From Bog-473 sp963800725 (GTDB lineage Bacteria; Actinomycetota; Acidimicrobiia; Acidimicrobiales; RAAP-2), in assembly GCA_963800725.1 (NCBI GenBank), contig CAWDCE010000017.1, positions 124,001-188,000 of the forward strand: a DNA stretch of 64,000 bases, in the 5' to 3' direction. Shown in pieces: positions 19,871-28,301 of the stretch. The first letter of the stretch is position 1; every line of letters begins with the position of its first letter. Under the pieces are notes generated by a model. It did no database searches. It worked only from the letters and a program-made list of their open reading frames with translations, and had not been told where the DNA came from. Position numbers and translations under genes: made by a program.

Positions 19871-20191
19871 GTGGCCACCGCATTCGAGGTCCTGGCCGAG
19901 CCCACCCGGCGCCAGGTGCTGTCCGTCCTTTTGGGCGGCCCACTTGCGGTCGGGCAACTCTCGAAGTTGCTCGGCCAGAGCCAGCCCGGAATGAGTCGCC
20001 ACCTCAAGATTCTGCGCGACGCTGGGCTGGTGAGGGTGCGTCGAGTGGCCCAGCAGAGGATCTATGAGATCAGCCCCGGTCCGCTTCGCGAGGTCGATGC
20101 CTGGTTGGCCCCGTTCCGCAAAGAGTGGTCGGACCGGCTGGCCCTTCTCGAAGATCACCTGCGCACCAACGAGGAAGCGCACATCGCATGA
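19871..20191 (+). CDS. ArsR family regulator
   Basis: 106 residues consisting only of a winged helix: FEVLAEPTRRQVLSVLLGG, then the recognition helix in LGQSQPGMSRHLKILRDAG and the wing VRVRRVAQQRIYEI. No metal-binding Cys pair is visible, so it belongs to the non-metal ArsR group that is commonly coupled to an AHSA1 domain protein. The stop overlaps the next start (ATGA at 20188-20191). A palindrome overlapping its own promoter indicates autorepression. The start is a GTG in a leaderless context. Confidence 0.88.
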   Translation: MATAFEVLAEPTRRQVLSVLLGGPLAVGQLSKLLGQSQPGMSRHLKILRDAGLVRVRRVAQQRIYEISPGPLREVDAWLAPFRKEWSDRLALLEDHLRTNEEAHIA

Positions 20192-20694
20192 TCGACGACG
20201 GCCGAACCGACGGCACCGTCACCTACGAAGATGGCGTCGCGGTGATCCGCTTCGAACGCGACCTGCCGGCACCGCCCGCAGTCGTGTGGGTGGCCATCAC
20301 CGATCCGCAGTTCTTGCAGCGCTGGTGGGGCCAAGCGGATATCGAACCCCGCCAGGGCGGTCGCTTCAACCTCACCTGGTTGAACCCGACACCGCAAGGT
20401 GACCGCCTGACCATGCACGCGAAAATCATCACCTTCGATCCACCCCACACCTTTGAGATCGCCGGTGACATCCATGGGATCCTGCGCTTCGAGCTTCGTG
20501 CCGCCGGCGCGGGCACCACGCTGGTTTTCACCAGCAAGCTCGATCTCCCTGACGAGTTCAAGAGCCGCACGGTGGCCGGATGGCATTACCACCTCAGCGC
20601 ATTGCGGTTCGCGCTCACCGGTGGCACCGCTGACCTCGTCGAGCTCCCCGAGTGGGCGGGGATTCACGACCGGTACGTTGCACTGCTGTCCTGA
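20188..20694 (+). CDS. AHSA1/SRPBCC domain protein
   Basis: About 168 residues with the START-like SRPBCC/AHSA1 fold: FERDLPAPPAVVWVAITDP near the N-terminus, RWWGQADIEPRQGGRF, and a C-terminal helix with GWHYHLSALRFAL. Such proteins bind a hydrophobic ligand. Encoded in an operon with an ArsR regulator they are thought to be ligand sensors or detoxification partners; that is family knowledge, not shown here. The ATG at 20188 overlaps the arsR stop. Confidence 0.85.
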   Translation: MIDDGRTDGTVTYEDGVAVIRFERDLPAPPAVVWVAITDPQFLQRWWGQADIEPRQGGRFNLTWLNPTPQGDRLTMHAKIITFDPPHTFEIAGDIHGILRFELRAAGAGTTLVFTSKLDLPDEFKSRTVAGWHYHLSALRFALTGGTADLVELPEWAGIHDRYVALLS

Positions 20695-20728
20695 GCCGAG
20701 ACGCGCAGCGAAGGGGGCGCGAGGGCCT

Positions 20729-20743
20729 CGTTTCGACGAAACG
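20729..20743. repeat. 15-base palindrome, role unknown
   Basis: CGTTTCGACGAAACG has two perfect seven-base arms around a central A. It lies 35 bases after the AHSA1 gene and about 200 bases before the next gene. It could be an operator or a small terminator stem; there is no U-tract. Confidence 0.3.
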
Positions 20744-20945
20744 GATTCGTCGCCACGCAGCGTCCACGGACCACCCGCGGATCTGTTGCCTTGGACGAAC
20801 CGGACCCCAATCGTCCGAGTGGCCTACGGCCGTGACCTCGACTCGAACACCTCGGGTACGTCGGCTGCAATGGGCATAGCATCATCCTGCCGGACAGATC
20901 TTGACCAACGGATCCGGTGACGCACTCCATCAGGAAGGGGTTCAC

Positions 20946-21220
20946 ATGCTGTACCTCACCGAATACACCCTCAAGCCAACGATGCCCAAGGCCGAGGTCG
21001 CCGAGCTCATGGGCATCTTTGGGCACTCGGGGCCGCCCCCGGGGAGATCGCCCACTATGTGCGGGTCGACGGCCAAGGCGGCTACGTCATCAGCGACAAC
21101 GAGGACCTGGGCGTGGCCTACGCCAACGTGCTGGCCTACTCGCAGTACATGACGTTCACCGTCACGCCGTTGCTCAAGCTGGACGACGCCGTCGGCCCCA
21201 TCGCGGCGTATCTCTCCTAA
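20946..21220 (+). CDS. Small conserved-looking protein, frameshifted
   Basis: About 91 residues after repair, starting MLYLTEYTLKPTMPKAEV. The first frame breaks after MGIFG. Adding one G to the GGG at 21021-21023 gives a clean continuation (ALGAAPGEIAHYVRVDG) to the stop at 21220. The sequence looks like a single ferredoxin-like or dimeric alpha-beta barrel domain of the DUF3303 kind, but I cannot assign it. AGGAAGGGG precedes the ATG with good spacing. It converges with the amidotransferase gene, and their stops overlap. Confidence 0.55.
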
Positions 21221-21957
21221 AAGCCTCCACGGGCGCGGCCGCCGATCGGCTCAGCTGGGTCATCGTCGGCCAGGTCGACGAACCGCTCGATGATCGAGCG
21301 GCCGCTGCGGGCGATCCGCGCCACATCGAGGTCGCTGACAATGAGCCCGTTGCCGAGGTGTGGTCGCCACCCTTGCGCCAGCGCGGCGTTGATCTCGACG
21401 TGGAACTGCAGGCCATAGGCGCGTGCACCGAAGCGGAAGGCCTGGTGGAGGTAGAGCTCATTCCACGCCAACAAGACGGCACCGTCGGGGAGGAAGAACG
21501 TGTCGCCGTGCCAGTGGAAGCAGGCCAGCGCAGCACCGCAGGCACCGAAGACCGGATCTTCCTCGGCCTGGCGGGTCAGGTGGACCTCACCCGGTCCGAT
21601 CTCGGGCTCAGGGCCGGCGTCGACCACCGCACCGAGGGCGGCGGCCAGCTGCTGGGCACCGAGGCAGATCCCAAGTACCGCGAGGTCGGCATCGACCGCT
21701 GCAGCCAGGAGTCGGCGCTCGGCTGCGAGCCACGGATGCGAATCGTCTTGGTCCACTCCCATTGGTCCGCCCATGACCACCAATCCAGCCATACTGGCGA
21801 CCGCCTCGACGTCGGGGACTCGGTCACCTTGATCGATGCGGACCACCGACATCTCGTGGCCACGCGCCGCCAGCACATCGGCGACGAGCCCGGGGCCCTC
21901 GTGGGCCACGTGCTGGAGGACGGTCCAACGCTTGGGCGGAACCGCCGACGCGCTCAA
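21217..21957 (-). CDS. Class I glutamine amidotransferase-like protein
   Basis: 246 residues with the GATase1 fold: VVMGGPMGVDQDD, the nucleophile elbow GICLGAQQLAAALG with catalytic Cys, and the catalytic His-Glu in LQFHVEI. Stand-alone members of this group resemble GMP-synthase-like amidotransferases and gamma-glutamyl hydrolases of unknown substrate. The start overlaps the stop of the PIG-L gene, so they share a transcript with the DEAD-box helicase upstream. Confidence 0.82.
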   Translation of the reverse strand: MSASAVPPKRWTVLQHVAHEGPGLVADVLAARGHEMSVVRIDQGDRVPDVEAVASMAGLVVMGGPMGVDQDDSHPWLAAERRLLAAAVDADLAVLGICLGAQQLAAALGAVVDAGPEPEIGPGEVHLTRQAEEDPVFGACGAALACFHWHGDTFFLPDGAVLLAWNELYLHQAFRFGARAYGLQFHVEINAALAQGWRPHLGNGLIVSDLDVARIARSGRSIIERFVDLADDDPAEPIGGRARGGF

Positions 21958-22733
21958 GGGATACGGGTCACGCGGAACATCTCCGCACTGGCCCCCTCCG
22001 CCAAGCCCGCCGCCGTGCCTTGGGCGAGACCGCCCGACGTGATCCGTTCGGCGATGCCGTCGGGATCATCGATCTGACTCTCGTGACACAGCAGTGCGGC
22101 GATCTTTCGTGAAATGGTCGATGAGGTGTCGACGGCCACATTGGGATTATCGCCGCCCATGATCCACAGTTCGTGGACGGTCCAGGGCTCGAGGCCCTCT
22201 TCGTGGAGCAATTCAGGATGGGCGAACGGATTGCGCGCGTCGGGATAGACGGCACACACCGCCGCCTCGCCGGTGGCCAGGTGGTCCGGATGGCTGGCGA
22301 AGATGAAGTCCCAGCGCCGCTCGGGTGAGGGGGCGAGGACGCGCTCGGGCTTGACCTGGCGGATGACTCGGCTGATGTCGCGTCGCAGTTCGATGGTCGG
22401 CTGGACACGGCCGTCGGGGTGGCCGAGGAAGCGGACGTCGCTGACCCCGACCATCGCCGCCGCCGCCCGTTGCTCGCGCTGGCGAAGTGCGGCCATATCG
22501 GTGCGCGCCATGTCACGGTCTGATCCGCCCGCATCACCGTTGGTGACGATGCAATAGGTCACCGACAAACCAGCGGCGGTGAACGCCGCAATCGTACCGG
22601 CGGTTCCGAAGTCGACATCGTCGGGATGGGCCGTGACGACCAGGACGCTGCCGACGCCGTCGTCGGGCGTCCAGATGTCGATGTTCGTTTCCGAACCGCT
22701 CAGAGGACACTCTCCTCGGGCAACGGGGTCCAC
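21954..22733 (-). CDS. PIG-L/LmbE family deacetylase
   Basis: About 259 residues. The zinc-binding motif is VTAHPDDVDFG (His and Asp ligands, catalytic Asp). A further motif is FASHPDHLATGEA, with the third His ligand. The family de-N-acetylates sugar conjugates; actinobacterial members include MshB (mycothiol) and Mca. The exact substrate is unclear. The GTG at 22733 lies inside the 3' end of the helicase gene (34-base overlap) and is not certain. No better start with a ribosome binding site is visible. Confidence 0.82.
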   Translation of the reverse strand: MDPVARGECPLSGSETNIDIWTPDDGVGSVLVVTAHPDDVDFGTAGTIAAFTAAGLSVTYCIVTNGDAGGSDRDMARTDMAALRQREQRAAAAMVGVSDVRFLGHPDGRVQPTIELRRDISRVIRQVKPERVLAPSPERRWDFIFASHPDHLATGEAAVCAVYPDARNPFAHPELLHEEGLEPWTVHELWIMGGDNPNVAVDTSSTISRKIAALLCHESQIDDPDGIAERITSGGLAQGTAAGLAEGASAEMFRVTRIP

Positions 22734-23980
22734 GCGGCCAGGTCACTCAGGCGCGGATCGTTCGAGAACATCTCGACGATCGGGATCCGCAGTCCGAGTC
22801 GCCGCTGGATCACCTCGACCTCGACCAGTTGGTTCCACAGCGTCAGGCTCACCACGACGCCGGCCTTGCCGGCGCGTGCGGTGCGGCCGGACCGGTGCAG
22901 GTACGCCTTGTGGTCTTCGGGCGGGTCGTAGTGGATGACGCCATCGACCGCGTCGATGTGCAACCCGCGGGCCGCCACATCGGTGGCGACGAGCACCGGG
23001 AGCTTGCCGGTCGAAAAGTCGGCCAGTGCCCGCTCACGGTTGGCCTGGCGCAGGTCGCCGTGGATGGCGGCGGCCTTGATGCCTTCCTTTTCCAGATTCT
23101 CGACCAGGCGGTCCGCACCGCGCTTGGTGCGAACGAAGAAGAGTGATTTCTCCTGGGACCGGGCGATGGCCGCGGCCACCTTGACCTTGTCCATCTGATG
23201 GACCTGAATGAAACGGTGCTCCATCGCGGTCACCGTCTGCGTCGAGGAGGCCACCTCGTGGAATACCGGCTCGGTCAGATACCGCTGCACCAGGCGATCG
23301 ACCGCACCGTCGAGGGTGGCCGAAAAAAGCAACGTCTGATGCGGCGTCTCGAGCCGGCGCAGCACCCATTCGACCTGGGGCATGAACCCCATGTCGGCCA
23401 TGCGGTCGGCCTCGTCGAGCACGAGTGTCTCGAGCTGGTCGACCGCGAGCTCTCCGCGATCACCGAGATCGATCAAGCGACCGGGCGTGGCGATAATGAC
23501 ATCGACACCCTTGGCCAGTTTGGCCACCTGACGATCGATGTCGGCCCCGCCGTAGACGGCGACCGCACGGAGCCCGAGTTTCTTGGCCAACGGCTCAATG
23601 ACGTCATGGACCTGCACCGCGAGCTCACGGGTCGGCAGCAGCACCAGCGCGAGCGGCCTCGCCGGTCGGCTCGGTGCGCGGCGGCCGCCTTGGGCGTCAC
23701 GGGTGGCCTTGGCCCGCTGTAAGAGCGGCACACCGAAGGCCAACGTCTTGCCCGATCCGGTCTTGGCTTTTCCGCAGACATCGCGACCGGCCAACGCGTC
23801 GGCGATGGTCAGGGCCTGAATTGGAAAAGCGCTGACGATCCCTTGATCGGCCAGCGCTTTGGTCAGTTCTTCTGCAACTCCGAGTGACTCGAACGTTCGA
23901 GCTGTCTCGTAGAGGTCCCCATCTGAGGGTTCGCCCTCAGGGCTTCCGGCGTGCGCGCCGGTCAATGCTTCAAGTGACAT
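22700..23980 (-). CDS. DEAD-box ATP-dependent RNA helicase
   Basis: 426 residues from the ATG at 23980. Motifs in order: Q-motif (FPIQALTIADALAG), motif I AKTGSGKT, Ib TPGR, motif II DEAD (VLDEADRMADMGF), motif III SAT, and in the second RecA domain ATDVAARGLHIDAVDGVIHY and motif VI HRSGRTARAG. Such enzymes remodel rRNA or mRNA structure. The frame is open further upstream but without a start signal, and GAGAGAGCGGG precedes this ATG. It is the first gene of a three-gene set with PIG-L and the amidotransferase. Confidence 0.93.
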   Translation of the reverse strand: MSLEALTGAHAGSPEGEPSDGDLYETARTFESLGVAEELTKALADQGIVSAFPIQALTIADALAGRDVCGKAKTGSGKTLAFGVPLLQRAKATRDAQGGRRAPSRPARPLALVLLPTRELAVQVHDVIEPLAKKLGLRAVAVYGGADIDRQVAKLAKGVDVIIATPGRLIDLGDRGELAVDQLETLVLDEADRMADMGFMPQVEWVLRRLETPHQTLLFSATLDGAVDRLVQRYLTEPVFHEVASSTQTVTAMEHRFIQVHQMDKVKVAAAIARSQEKSLFFVRTKRGADRLVENLEKEGIKAAAIHGDLRQANRERALADFSTGKLPVLVATDVAARGLHIDAVDGVIHYDPPEDHKAYLHRSGRTARAGKAGVVVSLTLWNQLVEVEVIQRRLGLRIPIVEMFSNDPRLSDLAAWTPLPEESVL

Positions 23981-24228
23981 GTCCCGCTCTCTCTGTTGTT
24001 CGGCGGGACCCTGCGCCAACCAGAGGAGGTAAAGACGGCCCCGACTCACCAGCCCCTTGCTAGTGGTCGCACCCCTATTGTACCAGCTGAACTGGCATCC
24101 CCGGCTGCAGATAGCCGATTTCGTCGCACGCAACGGCTGCCAACCGGTGTGCACCGCCATGGTCTCCCGAGGTCCACTGCCACGCCTGTGCCAATGTGTG
24201 GCGTCACGCATGCGAAGGAGGATTCTTC

Positions 24229-24696
24229 ATGGCCAAACTCGAACCCGGCGCGACGGCGCCCGCATTCACGCTGCCCGACCAGGACGGGAACCCGGTCAAG
24301 CTGTCGAGCTTCAAGGGTCAACAGGTGATCGTCTACTTCTACCCCGCCGATGACACCCCGGGCTGCACGAAAGAGGCGTGCCAGTTCAACGACAACTTGA
24401 AGACCTTCGAAAAGGCCGGTGTCGCCGTGCTCGGGATCTCACCGGACAAGGCCGAAAAGCACGTGAAGTTCCGCACCAAGTACAAGCTGAAGTTCCCGCT
24501 CTTGAGCGATGCCGACAAGGTCGTCATGGAGAAGTACGGGGCGTGGGGTGAGAAAATGCTCTACGGCAAGAAGAAAATCGGCACGATCCGATCCACCTTC
24601 TTGATCGGGGCGAACGGGAAGATCCAGCGCGCTTGGTACAACGTGCGCGCCGACGGACACGCCGCCAAGGTGCTCGAGGCCCTCGACGAGGTCTGA
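24229..24696 (+). CDS. bcp: Peroxiredoxin, Bcp/PrxQ type
   Basis: 155 residues, typical for thioredoxin-dependent Bcp. The peroxidatic site is YFYPADDTPGCTKEACQF, with the resolving Cys five residues later (C-x4-C). It reduces hydrogen and organic peroxides with thioredoxin as electron donor. A perfect AAGGAGG lies at 24215-24221, eight bases before the ATG, which decides the start. The gene is monocistronic, divergent from the helicase and convergent with the DNA glycosylase gene. Confidence 0.93.
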   Translation: MAKLEPGATAPAFTLPDQDGNPVKLSSFKGQQVIVYFYPADDTPGCTKEACQFNDNLKTFEKAGVAVLGISPDKAEKHVKFRTKYKLKFPLLSDADKVVMEKYGAWGEKMLYGKKKIGTIRSTFLIGANGKIQRAWYNVRADGHAAKVLEALDEV

Positions 24697-24718
24697 TTCG
24701 CTCGATTAAGACGACCGC

Positions 24719-25510
24719 TCAGTGTTGGTGGCGGGCACACCAATAGGTCGTGCGGCCCCCGACCGTGTCACGGCGCAATTCCGTACCGTCGCGCGGGCAT
24801 CGCCCGCCGGCGTGACGTTCGTCCATGAGGTCGCCCATGTGCGACCCGCCCCGCTTGGTGAGTTGGCGTAGCGTCGCCTTGAGGGCTCGGTGCAGATCAC
24901 GCAGTTCGGTGTCGCTGAGCGCCGTGCGTCGCTGCGGGCTGAGCCCGGCGCGCCACAGCATCTCATCGGCCAACAGGTTGCCCACCCCGGCCAGGCGCGT
25001 CTGATCGAGTAGCCGGGCCTTGAGCGGCGCCGCCACCCGGCCCGCGCCGACCTCGAGGGCGCGCCGAAGCTCGGGCAGCGTCACCGACAAAGCGTCGGGG
25101 CCCAGCCGATCCTCGCTCGGTGCGAGTTCGAGCGACCCGAAACGCCGGGGGTCATGGAGCGAGAGGTGACCACCGTCCGCGAAGGTGACACGGGCCCGCA
25201 CCCATTTGGGATCGAAGACGCCTGGTCCATAGACGAGGCGGTCGAGCGCCTCCTTGCCGTCGACCACCAAGCCGCCCGTCATCCCGAAGCGGACCCCGAG
25301 GGTCGGACCGTCCTCGGTGTCGAGCAGCATGAGCTTGCCCCGCCGGCGGGCCTGGGTGAAGGAGCGCCCCCGCAGGGCGCTCCCAAGACGGCGGGGCGTG
25401 GTGCCCCCTCGCCCGTAGCGGGCATCGACCATCCACGCCCCTTCGATTCGTCGGTCGAGGGCCTTCTCGGCGAGGCCGCGGTAGAGCTCGACTTCGAGAA
25501 TTTCGGGCAT
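24719..25510 (-). CDS. Fpg/Nei family DNA glycosylase
   Basis: 263 residues. The N-terminus MPEILEVELYR supplies the catalytic Pro-2 and Glu-3 of the Fpg/Nei family, which excises oxidised bases and nicks the strand. The helix-two-turn-helix lies around LLDQTRLAGVGNLLADEMLW. The C-terminal zinc finger reads CPRDG and then YWCARHQH, so two of the four canonical Cys ligands are replaced by Asp and His. The GGRTTYWC segment is otherwise typical. It is divergent from the FrhB-like gene. Confidence 0.88.
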   Translation of the reverse strand: MPEILEVELYRGLAEKALDRRIEGAWMVDARYGRGGTTPRRLGSALRGRSFTQARRRGKLMLLDTEDGPTLGVRFGMTGGLVVDGKEALDRLVYGPGVFDPKWVRARVTFADGGHLSLHDPRRFGSLELAPSEDRLGPDALSVTLPELRRALEVGAGRVAAPLKARLLDQTRLAGVGNLLADEMLWRAGLSPQRRTALSDTELRDLHRALKATLRQLTKRGGSHMGDLMDERHAGGRCPRDGTELRRDTVGGRTTYWCARHQH

Positions 25511-25561
25511 GACAGCGACCGTACCGGACCCCGTGGTGCCAGCCTTATATGGTTGTCGCTC

Positions 25562-26686
25562 GTGCCACCCGAAAAGCCACAATGGGCCGAGCTCTTCACC
25601 GAGGTCGTGACGTCGGGACTCTGTACTGGATGTTCCGCCTGTGTCATTGCCTGCCCCTACGACGTGTTGGGCTACGACGACGCCGACGGGCACTACAAAC
25701 CGTTCCACGTGCTGGCCGACGGCGGCCCGGACAACTGCACGCACGGGCAAAAGGGCTGCACCTTGTGCACCCGGGCCTGCCCGCGTTTTCGCACCTGGGA
25801 GCCCGACATCGAAAACCACCTCTTTGGGCGGGCCCGCACGGACGAAGAGGTCTCGGGCATCGCGCGCCGGGTGGTCCTGGCCCGGGCCAGCGACCTCGAG
25901 GTGCAAGGCACCGGCCAAGACGGCGGTCTGGTGTCGGCCCTGTTGATCTGGGCCTTTGAGCACGACGTCATCGATGCCGCCCTCGTTTCGGGTCTCGAAG
26001 GTGACGGGTCCACATGGAAGGCCGTGCCCCAGGTGGCAAGAAACAAGGCCGACGTGCTCGCAACTGCGGGCTCGCGCTACACCTATTCGGCCAATCCGCT
26101 CGCCTACCCAGAGGCCATCGAGGGCGGTGCCGAGCGCATTGCCCTGGTCGGGATGGGCTGCCAGGCGTCGGCACCGGGCGTCATGGCGGCCCGAAAGGCG
26201 GGCAAGGTGGCCCGTCGGTTCGTCCTGTCCATCGGCCTGCTCTGCTCGAAGACCTTCGACGACGCCATCTTCCCTGAGCTTTTCGAAGCCAAGTACGGCC
26301 TGGCCCGCGCCGACATCCAAAAAATGAACATCAAGGGTGTCTTCCAGGTCTGGATGCGCGACGGCGCCTATCACGAGATTCCCCTCAAAGAGGCCCACGC
26401 GTGGACGCGCGAAGGTTGCACCAGTTGCCCGGACTTCGCAGCCGAGCACGCTGATATCTCGACGGGCGGCATCGGTGCGTTCGGTGATTGGACACTCACC
26501 TTGCTGCGCACCGAGCGCGGCGAGGCCCTGTTCGACGACATGGAGGCCGCCGGGGTCATCGAGACCCGCCCGGCCGAGGACGACCCCGGTGCCGTCACGC
26601 TCCTCGATCGCTTGAGCAAGGTGAGCCGCAAGCGCTGGCCGGCGACGGCGGTGCCGATGCCGGGTCGCCTTCCCGCACCGACTTGA
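25562..26686 (+). CDS. Coenzyme F420 hydrogenase/dehydrogenase beta-subunit domain protein (FrhB-like)
   Basis: About 374 residues. The N-terminus has a ferredoxin-like cluster set: CTGCSACVIACPYDVLGYD and GQKGCTLCTRACPRF. The FrhB N and C domains follow (GTGQDGGLVSALLIWAFEHD, GMGCQASAPGVMAARKAG, GCTSCPDFAAEHADIS). FrhB-type proteins move electrons between Fe-S clusters, FAD and F420. No hydrogenase subunits are nearby, so it probably acts as a stand-alone F420 or ferredoxin oxidoreductase. The start is uncertain: GTG 25562 or TTG 25553. The stop overlaps the next start (TGATG at 26684-26688). Confidence 0.82.
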   Translation: MPPEKPQWAELFTEVVTSGLCTGCSACVIACPYDVLGYDDADGHYKPFHVLADGGPDNCTHGQKGCTLCTRACPRFRTWEPDIENHLFGRARTDEEVSGIARRVVLARASDLEVQGTGQDGGLVSALLIWAFEHDVIDAALVSGLEGDGSTWKAVPQVARNKADVLATAGSRYTYSANPLAYPEAIEGGAERIALVGMGCQASAPGVMAARKAGKVARRFVLSIGLLCSKTFDDAIFPELFEAKYGLARADIQKMNIKGVFQVWMRDGAYHEIPLKEAHAWTREGCTSCPDFAAEHADISTGGIGAFGDWTLTLLRTERGEALFDDMEAAGVIETRPAEDDPGAVTLLDRLSKVSRKRWPATAVPMPGRLPAPT

Positions 26687-27080
26687 TGGCAACAGGGGGA
26701 CCCGGGCCCGACGAGTTCGCCGCCTTCTTGGGCATCGAGGTGCAGCGCCGGGGACCCGGACACACCTTGGCGGTCCTCGGCACCGACCAGCGGCACGCCA
26801 ACCCCCATGGCACCGTGCATGGCGCGGTCTTCTACGCGGTTGCGGGTGCCGGCGTGGCCGCGGCGGCCAACGACGATGCGCATTCGGGGATCATCACCTC
26901 GGTGCTGGTCGAATACCTCCAACCCGCCACCATCGGCGACATGTTGTACGCCGAAATCACCAAGGAGGCCTCGACCGCGGCGAGGACATCTTCACCGGCA
27001 CCGTGCGGCGCGGCGAGGCCGGCGATCTTTTGGCCTGGGTGCGCGCCCACGGCACCCGCCGCGCCCGGATGTCTGGTTAG
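26686..27080 (+). CDS. PaaI-type thioesterase, frameshifted
   Basis: About 131 residues after repair. The active-site helix is HANPHGTVHGAVFYAVAG, the PaaI/hotdog pattern with catalytic Asn/Asp and HGG-like segment. The frame breaks after KEASTA. Adding one G at the GG 26979-26980 restores GEDIFTGTVRRGEAGDLLAW and a stop at 27080. It overlaps the FrhB-like gene by one base and its stop overlaps the convergent secreted hydrolase. It should hydrolyse an acyl-CoA; a link to the FrhB partner is only contextual. Confidence 0.72.
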
Positions 27081-28207
27081 GACGAACTCGACGACACGCT
27101 GGCCGTCACACCGCGATAGGCGTGGTCGAGTCCCGAACCAAGTCCGACGGGCGACTTGTCGATACCCAACCCCCATCGGAGCTGGGCGGTGACCGCCTGG
27201 TCGATCAACGGCCAAGCAGTCGGCGGGGAAATGTCAGGCACGCTGCAGCCGTCGGTGGCGATGGCGGTGAACTGCTTTGGCAGCTTGAGTTCCTTGACGA
27301 AGGCCACCAGTCCTCCTTGGGCGGCGCCGATCGTGCAGCCGTCGTCGAAGACGTTGTGCCCGGCCTTGTCGACCAGGATCAACCGCTTGGGTGCGGCCAG
27401 CTTGGCGTAGAGCTTTGTGGTCCCGCCCGGAACCACGACCTTGTCCGACGTCCCCTGCATGATCATCGCCGGCTTACTCGGCGGCGGCGTGCCCGGCGAG
27501 GGGGCAAGCCCGATGTAGGCCTTGATGTCTTTGTCCTTGGCCACGTTGATCGCCGCACCACCACCCGCCGAGTGACCCAACGACGCCACACGACTGAGGT
27601 CGAGTTTCCCGGTGAGCGCGGTCCCGGGGGTGGCATTCATCGTCGTGACGTACGCCAGGGCCTGGCGCAGGTCGGTCACGTCGTTCTGTCCCTGGCCGGT
27701 GGTGTTGGCGATGATGGCGTGGAGGTCGCGCGAGCGATGATCGGGCGCCACCACGACGAAACCCCACGTGGCCAGATGGTCGGTCAGAAAGGACGACTGT
27801 TGGGGGTAGCCGCCGTAGCCGTGGCTGAAGAGCACGACGGGGAAGGGCCCGTTCGAACTGATGGGCACGCCGGTGTAGGCGTCGGTGGTCAATGTGGTCG
27901 GCAAGGTGGAGGGCAGGCCGGTCGGAATGGGCGCAGTTGGCGAACCGGTGAACCAACGCAAGAGGTTGATGACGTAGGTGGGCTTCCCCGTCGTCGACGC
28001 CGGATCGACCGGGTAGGTGATGACCACGGTGTCGCCGGACGCAGTGGTCACGAACAGCACACCGGGCTTGTAGGGGCCGTTCTGGGAGAATGCCGTGTAC
28101 GGGTTGCCCTTGGGGACGGCGGGCTGATGATCAGGCAGAGCGGCGGCCGAGGCCGGAGTGGCCGTCACCGAGAGCGCGATCGATGCCGTGAGCACGGAGC
28201 GCGCCAA
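27077..28207 (-). CDS. Secreted alpha/beta hydrolase (chlorophyllase/cutinase-like)
   Basis: About 376 residues. It begins with a hydrophobic signal sequence (SVLTASIALSVTATPASA). The catalytic machinery is VVLFSHGYGGYPQQ (oxyanion region), LGHSAGGGAA (nucleophile Ser), a TSDKVV segment with the acid and KAGHNVFDDG with the His. The fold is close to platelet-activating-factor acetylhydrolase, chlorophyllase and PET-hydrolase-like enzymes. In the given frame only a TTG at 28207 can start. An ATG at 28250 in another frame (MKQG) would give a fuller signal peptide if one base were missing near 28240. It ends with a Ser-rich tail. Confidence 0.78.
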   Translation of the reverse strand: MARSVLTASIALSVTATPASAAALPDHQPAVPKGNPYTAFSQNGPYKPGVLFVTTASGDTVVITYPVDPASTTGKPTYVINLLRWFTGSPTAPIPTGLPSTLPTTLTTDAYTGVPISSNGPFPVVLFSHGYGGYPQQSSFLTDHLATWGFVVVAPDHRSRDLHAIIANTTGQGQNDVTDLRQALAYVTTMNATPGTALTGKLDLSRVASLGHSAGGGAAINVAKDKDIKAYIGLAPSPGTPPPSKPAMIMQGTSDKVVVPGGTTKLYAKLAAPKRLILVDKAGHNVFDDGCTIGAAQGGLVAFVKELKLPKQFTAIATDGCSVPDISPPTAWPLIDQAVTAQLRWGLGIDKSPVGLGSGLDHAYRGVTASVSSSSS

Positions 28208-28301
28208 CGACGCCCGAACACCGAGTGAGCAACGAAATCCCCTGCTTCATCTTCCCCCCATGATTGCGATCTGGCGCACCAGAACTTATGGCAGATTGGC
28301 C

